From Lumnitzera littorea (lineage: Eukaryota > Streptophyta > Magnoliopsida > Myrtales > Combretaceae), in the NCBI GenBank assembly GCA_024138015.1, contig JAMXBB010000004.1, positions 104,924,718-104,988,717 on the forward strand: a stretch of DNA of 64,000 nucleotides, in the 5' to 3' direction. The notes beneath the pieces are model-generated. The model was not told the origin of the DNA. It saw only the letters and a list, made by a program, of their open reading frames with translations, and did no database searches. A program made the position numbers and the translations under genes. Positions within the stretch are counted from its first letter, which is position 1. Every line of letters begins with the position of its first letter. Below, in pieces: positions 26,901-39,211 of this stretch.

Positions 26901-27030
26901 GGGTCATTTTTACTGGTATCTTGTTAATTAGTTTATAATTTGGGTTTGATCGGATCTTTTAACCAATCGCCCTAAACCTTGAGTTCTAAATTCAATTCTA
27001 CGGTTACTTGGCTGAACTTTGGGGCTTACA
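24000..27030 (+). mobile_element. LTR-family copy B (solo LTR-like) with perfect 5-bp TSD
   Basis: It starts TGTCACGCCCCGAAAC, ends GGGGCTTACA, and is flanked by ACTCT at 23995-23999 and 27031-27035. TG...CA termini with a 5-bp duplication are diagnostic of LTR integration. At 3031 bp, with no second copy of its 5' terminus, no tRNA primer site and no gag/pol, it is best read as a long solo LTR or a LARD-like derivative. It is the most GC-rich and least decayed member in the window, which suggests it is the youngest. Small frames at 24357-24785 and 26158-26451 lie inside it and have no recognisable product. Confidence 0.85.
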
Positions 27031-27045
27031 ACTCTAAACACTAAT

Positions 27046-30000
27046 TGTCACACCTCAAACTTGAAAAGTCGTAACGGTCTTACTGTTTAAACTAACCTAA
27101 GTTAGAAGCTACTCTTCTTAGCTACTAATATAGATATAATCTACACAAGGAAAACAATAACTTAATCAACTTTGAAGCAATCAAATGGTCACCTATAATA
27201 AATAAGACCTATGGAATACCACTTTATAAAATATATTTTCTTATATTTACAGATAGTATATTTCTTTTACATAGTTTTATATACATCAAAAGTTCAAAAG
27301 TTTTCAAAAGGAACTGTATATCTCTACAGGAGGACTATATTACATATATTAGATATATTAGTGAGCCAACGAAGACTATAAGCTCTCCTAGGAATACAAA
27401 AGTAACATGAGCTTTGATCTATTCATTAGACTTCAACACTTCACTTCTCAGCCTATCAGAACTAACTTGCGGATAATTATAATGAGGTATCTTTAAGTAC
27501 TACTACACACTTGCAAAACAATCTATTAGGATATGAGCTCACTAACTCAGTAAAAAGGGATAGAGCCACAAGATTACATTAATAAACATGATTGTTTAAT
27601 AATTAATTAAATGCAAATATAACAAGCAAATAATAGATCATTAGACAATGTTTAACCGATCTATTGTTAAGTTAAAGAAGTTTCACCCACTTTAACTTGA
27701 ATTTTGAGAAGTTTCAATGCAACACTATCAAACTAAATCTAAACTTGTGCAATGAAGAACACGCTTCTCCTTACACAACATTTAAACTATGGTTCCTAAC
27801 TTTACTGCGACCCCCTCTCATGTCACTTAGTTCAACTAAAAGTGGGAAAATGACCATTTCTACCATCCTTATCAAAGTATGGGTATTTAGTTTGACAATC
27901 TAATCATTACCCATAATGGGTTATCATGAATGTCGGGTTAGATCTTAGTCAACTTAAGTTTAATCCAGATTTAAGGTGAGCAACTAAGTTTGTAGTCGCT
28001 AGACATGATATATTCAAACCAAAAACAGCACTCAAAGTTTAACTCCCAATCAGTAATTAGTGTCATAAGCACACACATAGTACATGCACAAACAATTTAG
28101 CTCTAACCACAAATAAGCATGCTTACTTCTCCAAGTATATTAATATGATACTTTAATATGCTACGAAACATCAATCCTAACTTACTTGTATCCACTGATA
28201 ACTACTCATAATTGTTACCTCTTTGCTCTTCAATTATCTTCAAAAATACATAATAGATTAGTTTTCAAGCCTTAATTCATTTATCATTAGTTTGTTTTAT
28301 ACGTTTTTGGTTGTTTTATCATAAATTTTATAAGTTATTTCTACTTAAAAATCATGATTTTGGACCATTCATTAATTTTTATAAGTTACCCTAAACTGTC
28401 TAATCCTCTTAGTGGATTCATAATAGTTTTCTTTAGTAAGAAATCCTTCAAGTTACTCTCTAAGCTATATAGGGATTATTTGTTATACTAGTTTTATCCT
28501 CTAAGATAACCTTTGAATTTCTCTAGATTAAGCTCCTTACTAAATTATCCTCTAAGCTATACTATGACTCTATTATATCTAGAGTTTTTAAAGAAAATTA
28601 TCCTCTAACTAAGCTTTTAAATCTCTTGTTTTTACATTTTAATTATAAATTTTTGCTTCTAACTCACTCTTTAAGTATTGTTCTAGTGCAAAATTTATTC
28701 ATAAGAACCTCTAAATTATCATTTGCACTTAACTAATGTCTTATATTTAGCTAATTTACTTTCTTCTAGTTTACAATTATGAAGTCAGTTTAAAACAACA
28801 AGTAACACTTCAAATAACCTTTCTCAGCTTCATCACTTTCCTACTCTTTATTCATTACATCATAGTTCATCAAATTTTTAATTCCAACAAAATCTTCAAG
28901 TTACCAAATTCACTTATAAATACTAGATGGCGATTTTCCATAATTGTTCAGTTTACTAATCAATCCACCCACTTTAGAACAGTATACATACTCTAATATT
29001 GAATTAAGCTCAGTATCTAAGTGATATTCTTAAAAGAAATACATTAATTTTCGCTAAAAACACTATTTTAGGTATAATTTAAGGCTTAAAAATCAAATAA
29101 AAATTTAGAAAATAGCTTCATGAACAAATTTTACATAGCAATTTAATATTAACTTAGGAGAGTATATAGAAAAAATTTGAAGTGGAAACTACGTTGTTTG
29201 CCTAATTTATTTTAACTTCAAAAATATCCGATTTCTTCGATTTCTTAAGTATGTATGTGATAGCTACTAAATTTATATAAAATGATATTTTTTCCTAAAT
29301 TCTATATGTGAAAATATGTAGGAATAATTTTTTCTATAATTTTTCTAAGCATTTTTGGTATTTTTAATAAATTACTTAAAATCAGGTTGAAATTGGACCT
29401 CGTCGAAAAATCCAACTTTGGCTACCCGCAGTAGCCCCAACCTTGTTGATAGCTCTAATAGCCGGTTGCTCCTTATGGTGGAGTAGCCGATTGACTTCTA
29501 GTTCCTCTTTACTCTAGTGAACTGCCAAATCACCTAAACTATACTCTGATTTTGCTATATTTTTCCAAAATTTCATCATTGATTATTTTATCTCACTTTG
29601 ATTTTTCCTAACTCATTACTTGCATGTATAATATGTTAGAGAGGGTTTCTGAATTTTCTCAGTTTGATTAAGTATTGAAATGGATTTCCTTCTCTCTCTT
29701 CATGCATTTTCCTCTTAAATCTAAAACTTAATTCTTACATGATGGCTTTATTTAACTCCTAAACACCTGTCCATGCTTAGTCACGCCTAAAATGATCAAT
29801 TCCCAACTATCTAAGTGTTCTTTAGATTTTTTATTAAGTTTTCATGAATTTAATTAGCTTATTTTGATTTAAAAATGCTATTTCCCAGTATTTTAATTAG
29901 TTTTGGTTATATATATATATATATATATAAAATACACAAAACATATGTATATATTCCATATGTTATTTTATATCCCATTATAATTTTATTATATATATAA

Positions 30001-30237
30001 TTTATCTTTAAAAGTGTACGAATTACTAATGCATATTCTATATGATTACAAATAATAATATATAATATAATTAAATTGTACTATTTTGACTATTATTATT
30101 TTATTATATTTTTAATATCTCGGCCCATGGGATCTCCTCAACTAATGTCTTGAATCTATTTATAAGTTTTCAGGTTAGTTTCACCAATATTTTAAATTTA
30201 CCCATTTGATTTATATTTACCAAGTATGGGGCTCACA
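27046..30237 (+). mobile_element. LTR-family copy C (solo LTR-like) with perfect 5-bp TSD
   Basis: It starts TGTCACACCTCAAACTTG, ends GGGGCTCACA, and is flanked by CTAAT at 27041-27045 and 30238-30242. It shares the internal block order of copy B: the GTCGTAACGGTC block, ATCTACACAAGG, CTTTGAAGCAATC, then CCTCTCATGTCACTTAGTTC and the GGGTTATCATGAAT block. It has no coding capacity. Many C to T and G to A differences from copy B suggest decay of a once-methylated element. Confidence 0.85.
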
Positions 30238-30242
30238 CTAAT

Positions 30243-30620
30243 ATCACCTTTAGTATGCAAAAAGTTTGGAATGTAATGAATGCGAGAGGAATGAAGGTGG
30301 GAATGATAAATCATTTCTTATATTTAGAAATGACTACGTAATGGAATGACACTAAATATGTAAATTGTATTAATTGTCCAAAATGCCCTTAATTATTTTG
30401 TTATAATTTATTTAAATACTAAATAAGTAATTTTAAGTTAATACAATTAATGAGGGTGGAATAGAATTGCGATTTTTACTCTCAAAGGTAGAATTGTGAT
30501 TCCCCTTCAAGCCTATGGAATCGTGATTCCGGCTTCAAAATGTATTCCAAACATGAGAATGGGAATAAAATCTATAGTACACAATTTCATTTTGATCCAT
30601 TCCTACATACCAAATGTGAC
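30243..30620. repeat. MITE-like relic
   Basis: It has loosely inverted ends (GTTTGGAATGTAATGAATG against the reverse complement of CCATTCCTACATACCAAATG) and internal GTGATTCC and GAATGGGAATAAAATCTA motifs shared with the 1295-1685 segment. It is non-coding. Boundaries are approximate. Confidence 0.4.
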
Positions 30621-33330
30621 ATAATTTGCTATTATCAATGGTTAGAATACTATTATTGCAATTAATTCTATCATTTATAGTATTGTTGTATAATTATTAA
30701 GAAGGACATAAGTAAAATTTTAAGCTCTATATGCATAAATATGCAAGTATATATCATATGCTATAATTAAAATAGCATCCAATGGGCTATAAGAACGATT
30801 CATGAAGTCCATTATTAGTACTTCATATAGTAAGATATGCTTAATTATATGCCTCTTAAACTTACTTTTCATAATATTTTTTAATGAAATTTTGTATATG
30901 ATTTATTCATAATTTACTGAATTGGAAAGTTCTATTTTATAGTTTCTTAAAGTGATTACAACAAGCGATGGAGATTTGAACTTGATTCATCCACTTAGAA
31001 GGCCAGTGTCTATGCTATTAGATTATAAGGGTCTTAGATCATTTTATAATTTCATTACTTAAGAATTCTTTTTATATTTTAGCAAAAAAAAAAAAGTTCT
31101 TTTATATCTATCTATCTATATATATATATATATGCGCTTTCTTGTTTTGTCGTCTCAATCTTAGAATTAGTAATTATATCGTTATAAAGATGTGATATAA
31201 ACCTTTATATCCACCTTCACTATGCTTATATAATTTCATCATATTTTGTCATATCAATACTTTGTTATTTATTAGTTAACCATTATTGATGATATTTCTA
31301 TTGGTATCATACAAAGAGGAGATTTTTTATTTTAGAACTTTTGATGTATAATCTTGTATATATGTTTCAATGTAGCTATATGGACACTATAAATTGCAAC
31401 TTGTACATAGATGAGTTTTTGAACGTCATAATACCAAATATGGTGTATAAAGGACTACTTATTGGTAATTATAAAAATTCTTGAGAGTATGTGTCACATT
31501 AAATAGGATACATAAATGTGAATTGGGTAGGAAATATATATATATATAATTTGTATGCTTCAAAATATTACCATCACATGTATTCAAATATATATACACC
31601 TATTTTCTTGACATATAATAGCAAAGTCAAATATCAAATTATCATGTAATTTACTTATATTTATTAATTAGCTTGTACATATAACTTGTACCATTATCCA
31701 GTAACAAAACAAATATATACATACATGTATATCTTACTGAATTGTGTAATCTTTTGCAGTTATATAAATATACTAGCGAACACTATACCCGCAATACTCA
31801 TACAAATTTAAGAGCATCAAATACATGAAATTTTAATTCATAATATTTAATAATTAATTATGTGAAAGAGTAAAAAATAAAACTATGAAATAATGATAGT
31901 AGTAATATATACTTAATAAATTTATATTTTATACACGTAAAGGAGAGAGGAAAATGATGTTAAAAAATAAAAAATAAAAAACCTTCACTTTAAGGAGATG
32001 TGTAAATATGTATAAGAAAGCATGGGATGTGGTAGAAAGAGAGAATGTAGTGGAAAATGGGATGATGAATGTCTAGAATTATTTGAAGAGAGAGAGAGAG
32101 AGAGAGAGAGAGAAGGAGGTAATTGTTCAGTATGTGGAAGTGGAATAATAGATTAAGAAAAAAAGTGGGAGAGAGAGAGGGGGATAAAAAATGGAGTAAA
32201 AAAATGGTAGGAGAGAGAAAAAAGATGGAAAAATAAATTGTTGATAAATTTATTGATAGTATAAGAAATTTATAATTTTAAAAAGTTAATTAAATATTTA
32301 TATTTTTTTGAATAATATTATATTAGAGTTAAATAAATAATTTTTAAGAGTGGTAGCTACACAAAACCTTTAGAGCTTTAATTATATAAATAATGCATAT
32401 AATAAGAAACGATCCTTTAATATTACTTTATCATCAAAGGTCTTTGTAATGTTGTAGACTTAGCACATTATGGTCTATTATGTTCCCTAGTCTACTATTA
32501 ACATGCCAGGCTTTAATATCACCACTATGTTCTCTAACTTATGATAAAATAACATCTACTAATGCCATTAATTTCTAAACTCCAAAATTACAAAGTATTC
32601 AAACACCTCCATAAATATTTCTCATGGTAAACAATTAATTCACAATACTTAAATTTCACCTTATCGTAGCACATTGAAAGACACTAGCATTGTCTCACAT
32701 TTGTTTATTGAATTGAAATGAAATCATAATTCTTAATACTAGTGATAATCATCATAATAGTAATGCTTAGCATAAACACTAGCAGGATAGTAGCTATCTC
32801 CTCAATCTTCATAACTAACAAAACTCTCATAACTAGCATGATAGTCATAATTAACAAAATCTCAAAAACCATCACTTTGACTTGTAGTTGTAGAAAAAGA
32901 AGGTTGACTTGAAGCTTAATATATAAAACACATATACATGTGCATGAACATATAGGCTAGACCACATGCATTAAATGAAAAACAAGTAAGCTACACAATA
33001 TTTTATTATCTTTGTTTTAGTTAGTCACACAACATACAATGAAGGTCCTTGTAGCCCCCCTCACGTCACAATTTATATTAATAATTTGGCGTTTAGGCGT
33101 GCCTCTTCAAGCCACTCTACAGTCTAATGTTAGGTATACCTCTTGAAACCCCTTTACAACAACTTAAATCTTTCTTAGATCCTTTCCATATAAGATTTTA
33201 TTAGAGACAACATGTTGCAAGGATTATCAAGATTACCCTTTAGGGATTTATCACTCTGGACCCCCTGGATAAGCCAAGCATAAGCAATAAGTAATGGTTA
33301 TTAAAGCCGCATATTTAGTTAGTTAATTTA

Positions 33331-33361
<31 letters not shown>

Positions 33362-34525
33362 TCTAGCCTAGCAACCACATATAACACCCAAGTATCACAT
33401 ACTTGGAACTACTAAAAGAACTCGATCGTAACTAGTTTTAAAAGAGTAATCTATAAGGAAAAAAGATGATAAACCACCTTAGCAAGATTTTACAACTTCC
33501 TATAGGTTTTCTAAGAGTCCTAAATAAGAATTCTAAGCCGAAAGCAACTAAACTAAGGTTAGAAAAACAAAAAAAAAAAAAACAATTACAAGAATTATGG
33601 TTGGAAATCACATTTGTGATTCTTTGTCAATATGAAGTAACAAGTTTAAGTTCTAGAATCATAGCCATAAACCTTAGCTGTGATTCTCCTTCTTTATAGA
33701 TCAACATGATCACACCTTAGATTATGGTCATGAGTCTTAGTTATGATCCTCTTAGCCACTTATTTCCTTTACTTCTACATACAACTTTACTCTTAACATA
33801 TCAGTAAAGATCAAGATCAAGATCATGCCTATGATTCTAAAACGTAATCTTGCCACTTTGAAATTCTTTTTCCTTTTTAACCAAGAACGCATCTTCCAAC
33901 CCTTAACTCAAATTCCCAAACTCAACTTCACTCTAATAACACCATCCCTTGTTTACTTATCAAAACTTACCTCAAACATCTCTATGGTACATCCAAATCC
34001 ATAAATTTTACAAACAATAAAAGATTGCGAAGAAAAGAAAGTGTTACCTTAAAACTTGAAGAAACCCTAGACTGAACCTTTGTATTCTCTCAATCAATTC
34101 AATTGCCAAAACCTTGAAAATTGAAATTGTACTCTTTAGATTTGCTAATAATCCACAGTCAACAAGACACTTACCAACAAATTCTTTTAGGGTTACAACT
34201 AGCCTTATGGTTTCACCCTTAACCAACACCTTTTCTTTCTTTCTTTCTTTTTTCTTTTTCTTTTATTTATTTATTTATTTTTTTTTTGCATTACCAATAG
34301 AATCACAACAAGAATTGATAAAGTTTTATGGAATTCAAGTCTTACCTTTAGGATTTGCAAAGTTTGCTACAAAGGAGTCCAACTTTGTAATATAAAGGAG
34401 TCTCTATAATAGGAAGTTGTATGCTTTTGTGTAAAGGCTAAGGTAGGACTTTTGTATACTACCAAAATTGTTCCTTGTTAACTTTTGTTAATTATTGTGT
34501 CACCCCTCATAATGTAAATCCATTT
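30621..34525. other. AT-rich intergenic repeats, no gene supported
   Basis: It contains (TA)n near 31118-31132, a (GA)n tract at 32086-32113 and (TA)n at about 33337-33361. 33010-34400 looks like a decayed LTR or other long repeat, with a T-rich region near 34220-34290. Open frames at 33466-33699 and 34044-34395 have low-complexity composition and no recognisable domain. Confidence 0.45.
32086..32113. repeat. (GA)n microsatellite
   Basis: About 14 GA units in a purine-rich segment. Confidence 0.9.
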
Positions 34526-34686
34526 TAGCAATATATCCTTATTTTCTTATTCTTCATTTTATTTTGTCCTGAGTGTTCTAGTTTTATTATATATATATAT
34601 ACATCCTTAAATATATATACTTATTTNTAGCAATATATCCTTATTTTCTTATTCTTCATTTTATTTTGTCCTGAGTGTTCTAGTTT

Positions 34687-34702
<16 letters not shown>
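34526..34702. repeat. 75-bp perfect direct repeat around a single N (likely assembly scar)
   Basis: 34526-34600 is repeated without a mismatch at 34628-34702. Both copies begin TAGCAATATATCCTTATTTT and end in (AT)n. The only ambiguous base of the window, N at 34627, sits directly in front of the second copy. This is what a gap closed with unmerged overlapping ends looks like. A real 102-bp-offset tandem duplication is the alternative. Confidence 0.8.
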
Positions 34703-34722
<20 letters not shown>

Positions 34723-35140
34723 ATATTAATATATTTGAGTATAAAATCTTTTGAAAATACTTATTAAATCTAGTTTCTTAGTGTTTTTGAGTATTTAAAA
34801 TTCCCATTATCAAGTGCCCATAAAATCTCTATAAACTTGCAATTGGAGAAATATTTTGGTCATAGTTCAGATGTGCTTATAATTGGTTTCTTATTGGATG
34901 TCTCATCTCATATTTCTTGAGAGCAAATTTGTAAGATTAAGTTTGAAAATTTTCCTAGTGGATTTGTATCAAAATGCATTGAATTCTTTCATAACATTTT
35001 CCTATGCCTTTTTGTGTTCCAATTTTAGCTATCTTAAGCAATATTTTCTTCAAAAGGATCTTAGTTTCAAAGATGCTCTTGAATTAATATATTAATTTTT
35101 TAGGAGCTTATAGAATTTGCACGATAGCTAAAGTTTAGAT
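34703..35140. other. Intergenic, AT-rich
   Basis: It begins in a long (AT)n tract (to about 34719). No gene is recognised. Confidence 0.5.
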
Positions 35141-35603
35141 AGGATTATAAATGAGCTGAGTCGAGTCAAATCAAGCTAAACTTTTGAAAGTTTAAGCTCG
35201 GCTCATTTAAAATTTATCGAGCTTCAACAAAGCTAAAATTTTACCAAGCTAAAAAATTATGAGCTTGAGCTCGAGCTTAAGCTCAAGACTAGATTAAAGT
35301 TCAAAACTATCTGATAATTTTTCATTTATATTATTCTCATTCTTACATTCTTGTCTTATTTTGTTTATAAAATGCGATCTTTAATATAATATATGAGCTC
35401 CAAAGCCTATTCACCAGCTCATGAGCTTATTTGCAAGCCAACTTATTAACAATATAAATGAGTTTGCTCATTTGTCAACTCGTGACCCTAAATACGTACT
35501 TAAGCTTGGCTCATTTGTATAATTGAGATTTATTTTGAGTTTAAACTTGGTTAGTTTATGAGTCAAGTTTGAGCTCACAAGTAACTCAACTTATTTATAA
35601 CCT
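35141..35603. repeat. MITE with terminal inverted repeats
   Basis: The left end AGGATTATAAATGAGCTGAG matches the reverse complement of the right end, AGGTTATAAATAAGTTGAGT. The interior is rich in GAGCTYGAGCTTAAGCTC-type palindromic blocks and is non-coding. This terminus type is common among plant hAT-like MITEs. An 8-bp target duplication was not clear. Confidence 0.65.
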
Positions 35604-38600
35604 TAAGTTAAGAAAGTCAGAAAACTCACTTTTAAAGTTTGGGGATAGATTTGTACTAAAGTAAGGCTTTGGGGGTATAAGGGGTTTGCAATATCCCAAA
35701 ATAATAATAATAATAATAATATCTTGCAACCTGCTGTGCATACTTGCAACTATCCAATCCGAAATGTTGTTGCATTTCTTGGGCCGAGCTTCAAGGCACC
35801 AACCGTGTATCTTGGAGAGACTGCTCTACATGCTAAAATAACATTGCAGTATTTCATATGTATATTAGAATCATGTTTTATAAAGTATTCAGACAATTTT
35901 GAATTAGTACATATTTCAAAACTGAGGTAACCATTTTGGAAACATTGTTGAAGACCATATTATATATAACCCATAGTTCCGCAGCGAGAATATCCACATT
36001 TCCTTTTTTTTTTTTTTGCCATATCTATGTATCTAGTCCCCTGAAGAGTTTTGTATAACCCCTACGATCCTTGCTTTCTAACTAGTAGGTAAACAAGAAG
36101 CATTTGTATTCAATTTTACCTATCCATGTGGAGAGGCCTCTCACTTCAAACTGAGTAATTTGGTGGTGCTTTCTATTATAAGTCTAGAATTCAGAAGCCA
36201 GTCTTAAAATTGCATGTTTCTTATTCCCTACTTGTTGTTGTGAATTGAATAATTTTAGTGACAGTTTTGCTTTGACAATATACACGCTCCTGATTTTGGA
36301 GGTTTTACAGATGATTTATGCATGGAGTTTTGCATGTCATTTTGTAAGGTACAAGAGATGAGTGACAGTTCGACATGCCTGAGAAGAAGGATCAAAATGT
36401 TCTGCAATTCAAGGATTTTTAATTCATTAGATGCTCACCTTACTCTCATGGTAAACTATCTTCTACACTTTGGCAAGTCATATTTCAATACAATTCAATT
36501 CCCTATTTGTTATTTCAGATACCCATTATCTATGTAAGAGTGGAGTTCAAATTGAATGGTTTTTGTACATAAAGTTATGGTCTTTTCAGATGAAGGGATG
36601 GTTTGAGTTTGCTAGTGTTAGGCATTTCAATTGGTGCTTATCATATTATCAGTGTATTCCATCAATTATAATCGTTATTAAGTCTTTGTTTGAATTCATA
36701 TTTTGATGGCATGAATGAAACCGGTTATAGTTATAGTGTTTTAATTGCATCAATGGTAGGAGTTATGGCTTCAAAGAACAACAAAATGATGAGATCGACC
36801 TTGAGTTACTGGGATGAAAAAGTTTCCATCCATAGCTAAATACGATAACAGGACTGTCGGTTTGAATATTTAAAAGTCCATTCCTTAAGCCATTGCAAAT
36901 ATGTATCGATGTATGTTTTATATGCTCTTAGTTTTCTAACGTTAAAATTATGCGATTAGATTTGAATCTTCATAAGGTGCTTTTGAAATTTTATTTAGCC
37001 ATTTTACATTCGAAAATAATAATAAAATTTAAATTTCTTGTAATAATTTTTAAATTTCAATATTTTCAATTATTTATTTGATAGTATTCGTTCTAAAAGC
37101 ACGTTAATATTTCTATGTAGGAGGATTTTGGAAGGCAAGGTGCAGATACATTGACATATTCATTTAACACTCTGTCAATGTTTTTTCGATAAAAAAATAT
37201 TTTCATACTGTATCACTAATAATATCCATTATGGTCGCGAGCTCAATATAATCAAGTGATTTGATATGAATAAGTAATATGTAAATATAATAATTGATTA
37301 GCACAAGAATTTCCATATTTTTGGAGACGGCTAAAGCTAACAATGCATATCGTTTGAACTACATTTGAACCAGCTTTAAGATGTCTAGTATCTTCCAAAT
37401 ATCCTAAGAGGAAATAATTGTTATTTTTCATATGTTGTATCCTATTACTATTTTAGAATCTTTAAAAGAATTTTTCACTGGCATCACAACTCTTATAAGT
37501 TATATGTTATATTTATTTATTAATTGAATTATTCGCATAGGCTTCATATGACTAAATGCTAATGAAATTATTATTACCATAATTTTTGGACAGACAATAT
37601 TACATATTATAATTTAAGAGTCGAAAATTCAAATTTATTAGAGATTAATATTTATGTCTTAGAAACGAATGTTTTTAGACTTAAGTTCACTTATCTGGTC
37701 CCACAGTTTAACCTTTTTTAGTCGTGAAACCAATTAGAATCACCTTATTATGACACTTGAACACCTAGTTGAACCGGTTGGTTCAACATAGTACCTATAA
37801 AACCAGTTGGGTTTTTCTAGTTAGAATGGATAAACTTTTTTTTGTCCTTTATTTGTTTATTTATTTGCTAGAGAATGTACCAATTTAACCAAAAAGAACC
37901 TAGGTTTAAGTAAATAAAAAAAATAAATTATAAAATGTTCTCAACTTTTAAATATTAATTAGATAATTTTATTAATACATAAATAAATATGAATTATATT
38001 TCATTATTTTAGTTAATCCCATTCAATCTTAATTTAACCTTAGTTTTTGATCTTATCAACCCTTAGCTCCTATTATTTGCAAGTTAACCACCTGGTTCAC
38101 TACATCCATCCTCCCACTTCTTTTGGAAATGAGATACTGGCTTCGTGTGTATGAGATTCGTAAGTCAATACTTAATTGTACGTTTTTATATATTGGATTC
38201 TTCTATACATAAGGAAGAATTTTGCTAATTTATATGAAAATAATTAAGTTTTTAAATATTTTTCAATCATATTTTTTATTAATTAATTTCTTTTTTGAAT
38301 AATTGATAATTAAAAAAATCATTAGGAATAAGCTATAGGCAAATGGGTCCATAAGCAGTTCAAGAGCAGCCCATACGGGGCGGGGCCGGTCCTCATCCAT
38401 CGGGCCGGTTCCAGAACTGGCTTCATCCATTTCTCGGGCCTTTTCTCTCAAGCAACCGTTAGCCTTGCGATACGCTCTCTTTCAATTCCCTCTCTCTCTC
38501 TATAATAATTCATCTCTGTATCGGTAGCTTGATGTCTCTTTCTCTTTAGAAATAGAGGTAATGACGAGGGATCATCGAGCCCTGGCCTTTTTTCAGCGGA

Positions 38601-39129
38601 GCCACTTTCTCAAGATTCCTCTTTCCCCTTTTTTCTGTTTTTACAGGTTTATATATTCTTTTGTTAGAGTTTTCAATGAACACTCTTGTTTTGGTCTTAG
38701 TTTCTAGATAATATTTTTTCCCCGCTCGTGGATGTCGAAATTTGTTGCTACGTAATTCTATATTATCGAAGCAGAATTATTTGATAAATTTCTTCAATGA
38801 ATTTATCCTCAATATCTCATCACCGATCAATTTAGCGAGTCGTCAATAAATAAAGGCCGAAAGATGAATAAAATGCATCATGCTTGAATAATCATCTTAA
38901 AAAAAAAAAAAAAAAAAAGTGAGTCAATAGTTTTTGATATATTAATATGGTAATCAACATTCGAGGAAACACCTCATCCGTTGACAATTCTAGTCAAAAC
39001 TCAAATATCGCCCAGAAGCCATCCTAATTACAATTAAATAAATACTGCTCAGAGAGTAGCCCTTTGGTGCCACGAAATCGCAGAGACACTCTTTTTGACA
39101 TTCGAGAATCGTCATAGATGTCTTCCTTC
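35604..39129. other. Intergenic DNA upstream of TNL2
   Basis: (AAT)n lies near 35699-35721 and poly-A at about 38900-38918. Frames at 35724-35930 and 36322-36706 have codon-like character but no domain I recognise and no supporting gene structure. 37690-38110 repeats motifs such as GAACCGGTTGGTTCAAC, typical of a MITE or LTR remnant. 38380-38450 has GGGCCGGT(C/T)C repeats. No gene is claimed. Confidence 0.4.
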
Positions 39130-39136
39130 TATAAAT
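39130..39136 (+). promoter_or_regulatory. Candidate TATA box of TNL2
   Basis: TATAAAT lies 76 bp upstream of the first ATG (39212) in the context CTTCTATAAATCTGTGA. The aligned site of psiTNL3 near 46736 reads CTTCTGTAAATCTATGA, so the box is mutated there. The transcription start would fall near 39160. This is inferred from position and comparison only. Confidence 0.5.
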
Positions 39137-39211
39137 CTGTGAATTCCGTGTGGAGTCTATCTATCCAAAACCCAGAAAACCCAAAACCCAAGCACGCTTT
39201 CACCCGCAACA

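Noticed and set aside
31770..31815. Possible Helitron-like start (ATACTAGCGAACACTATACC)
   Set aside because: It resembles Helitron 5' ends, but I could not find a matching CTRR end with a hairpin, nor a host A/T insertion dinucleotide pair.
35724..36706. Possible small host gene with exon-like frames (MQPAVHTCNYPIRN and MEFCMSFCKVQEM)
   Set aside because: No recognisable family, no consistent splice-linked frame, and only 68-78 codons each. Transcript evidence would be needed.
38263..38451. Minus-strand frame with DEDRPRPVW
   Set aside because: GGGCCGGTCC-type repeats suggest a repeat relic; no protein similarity.
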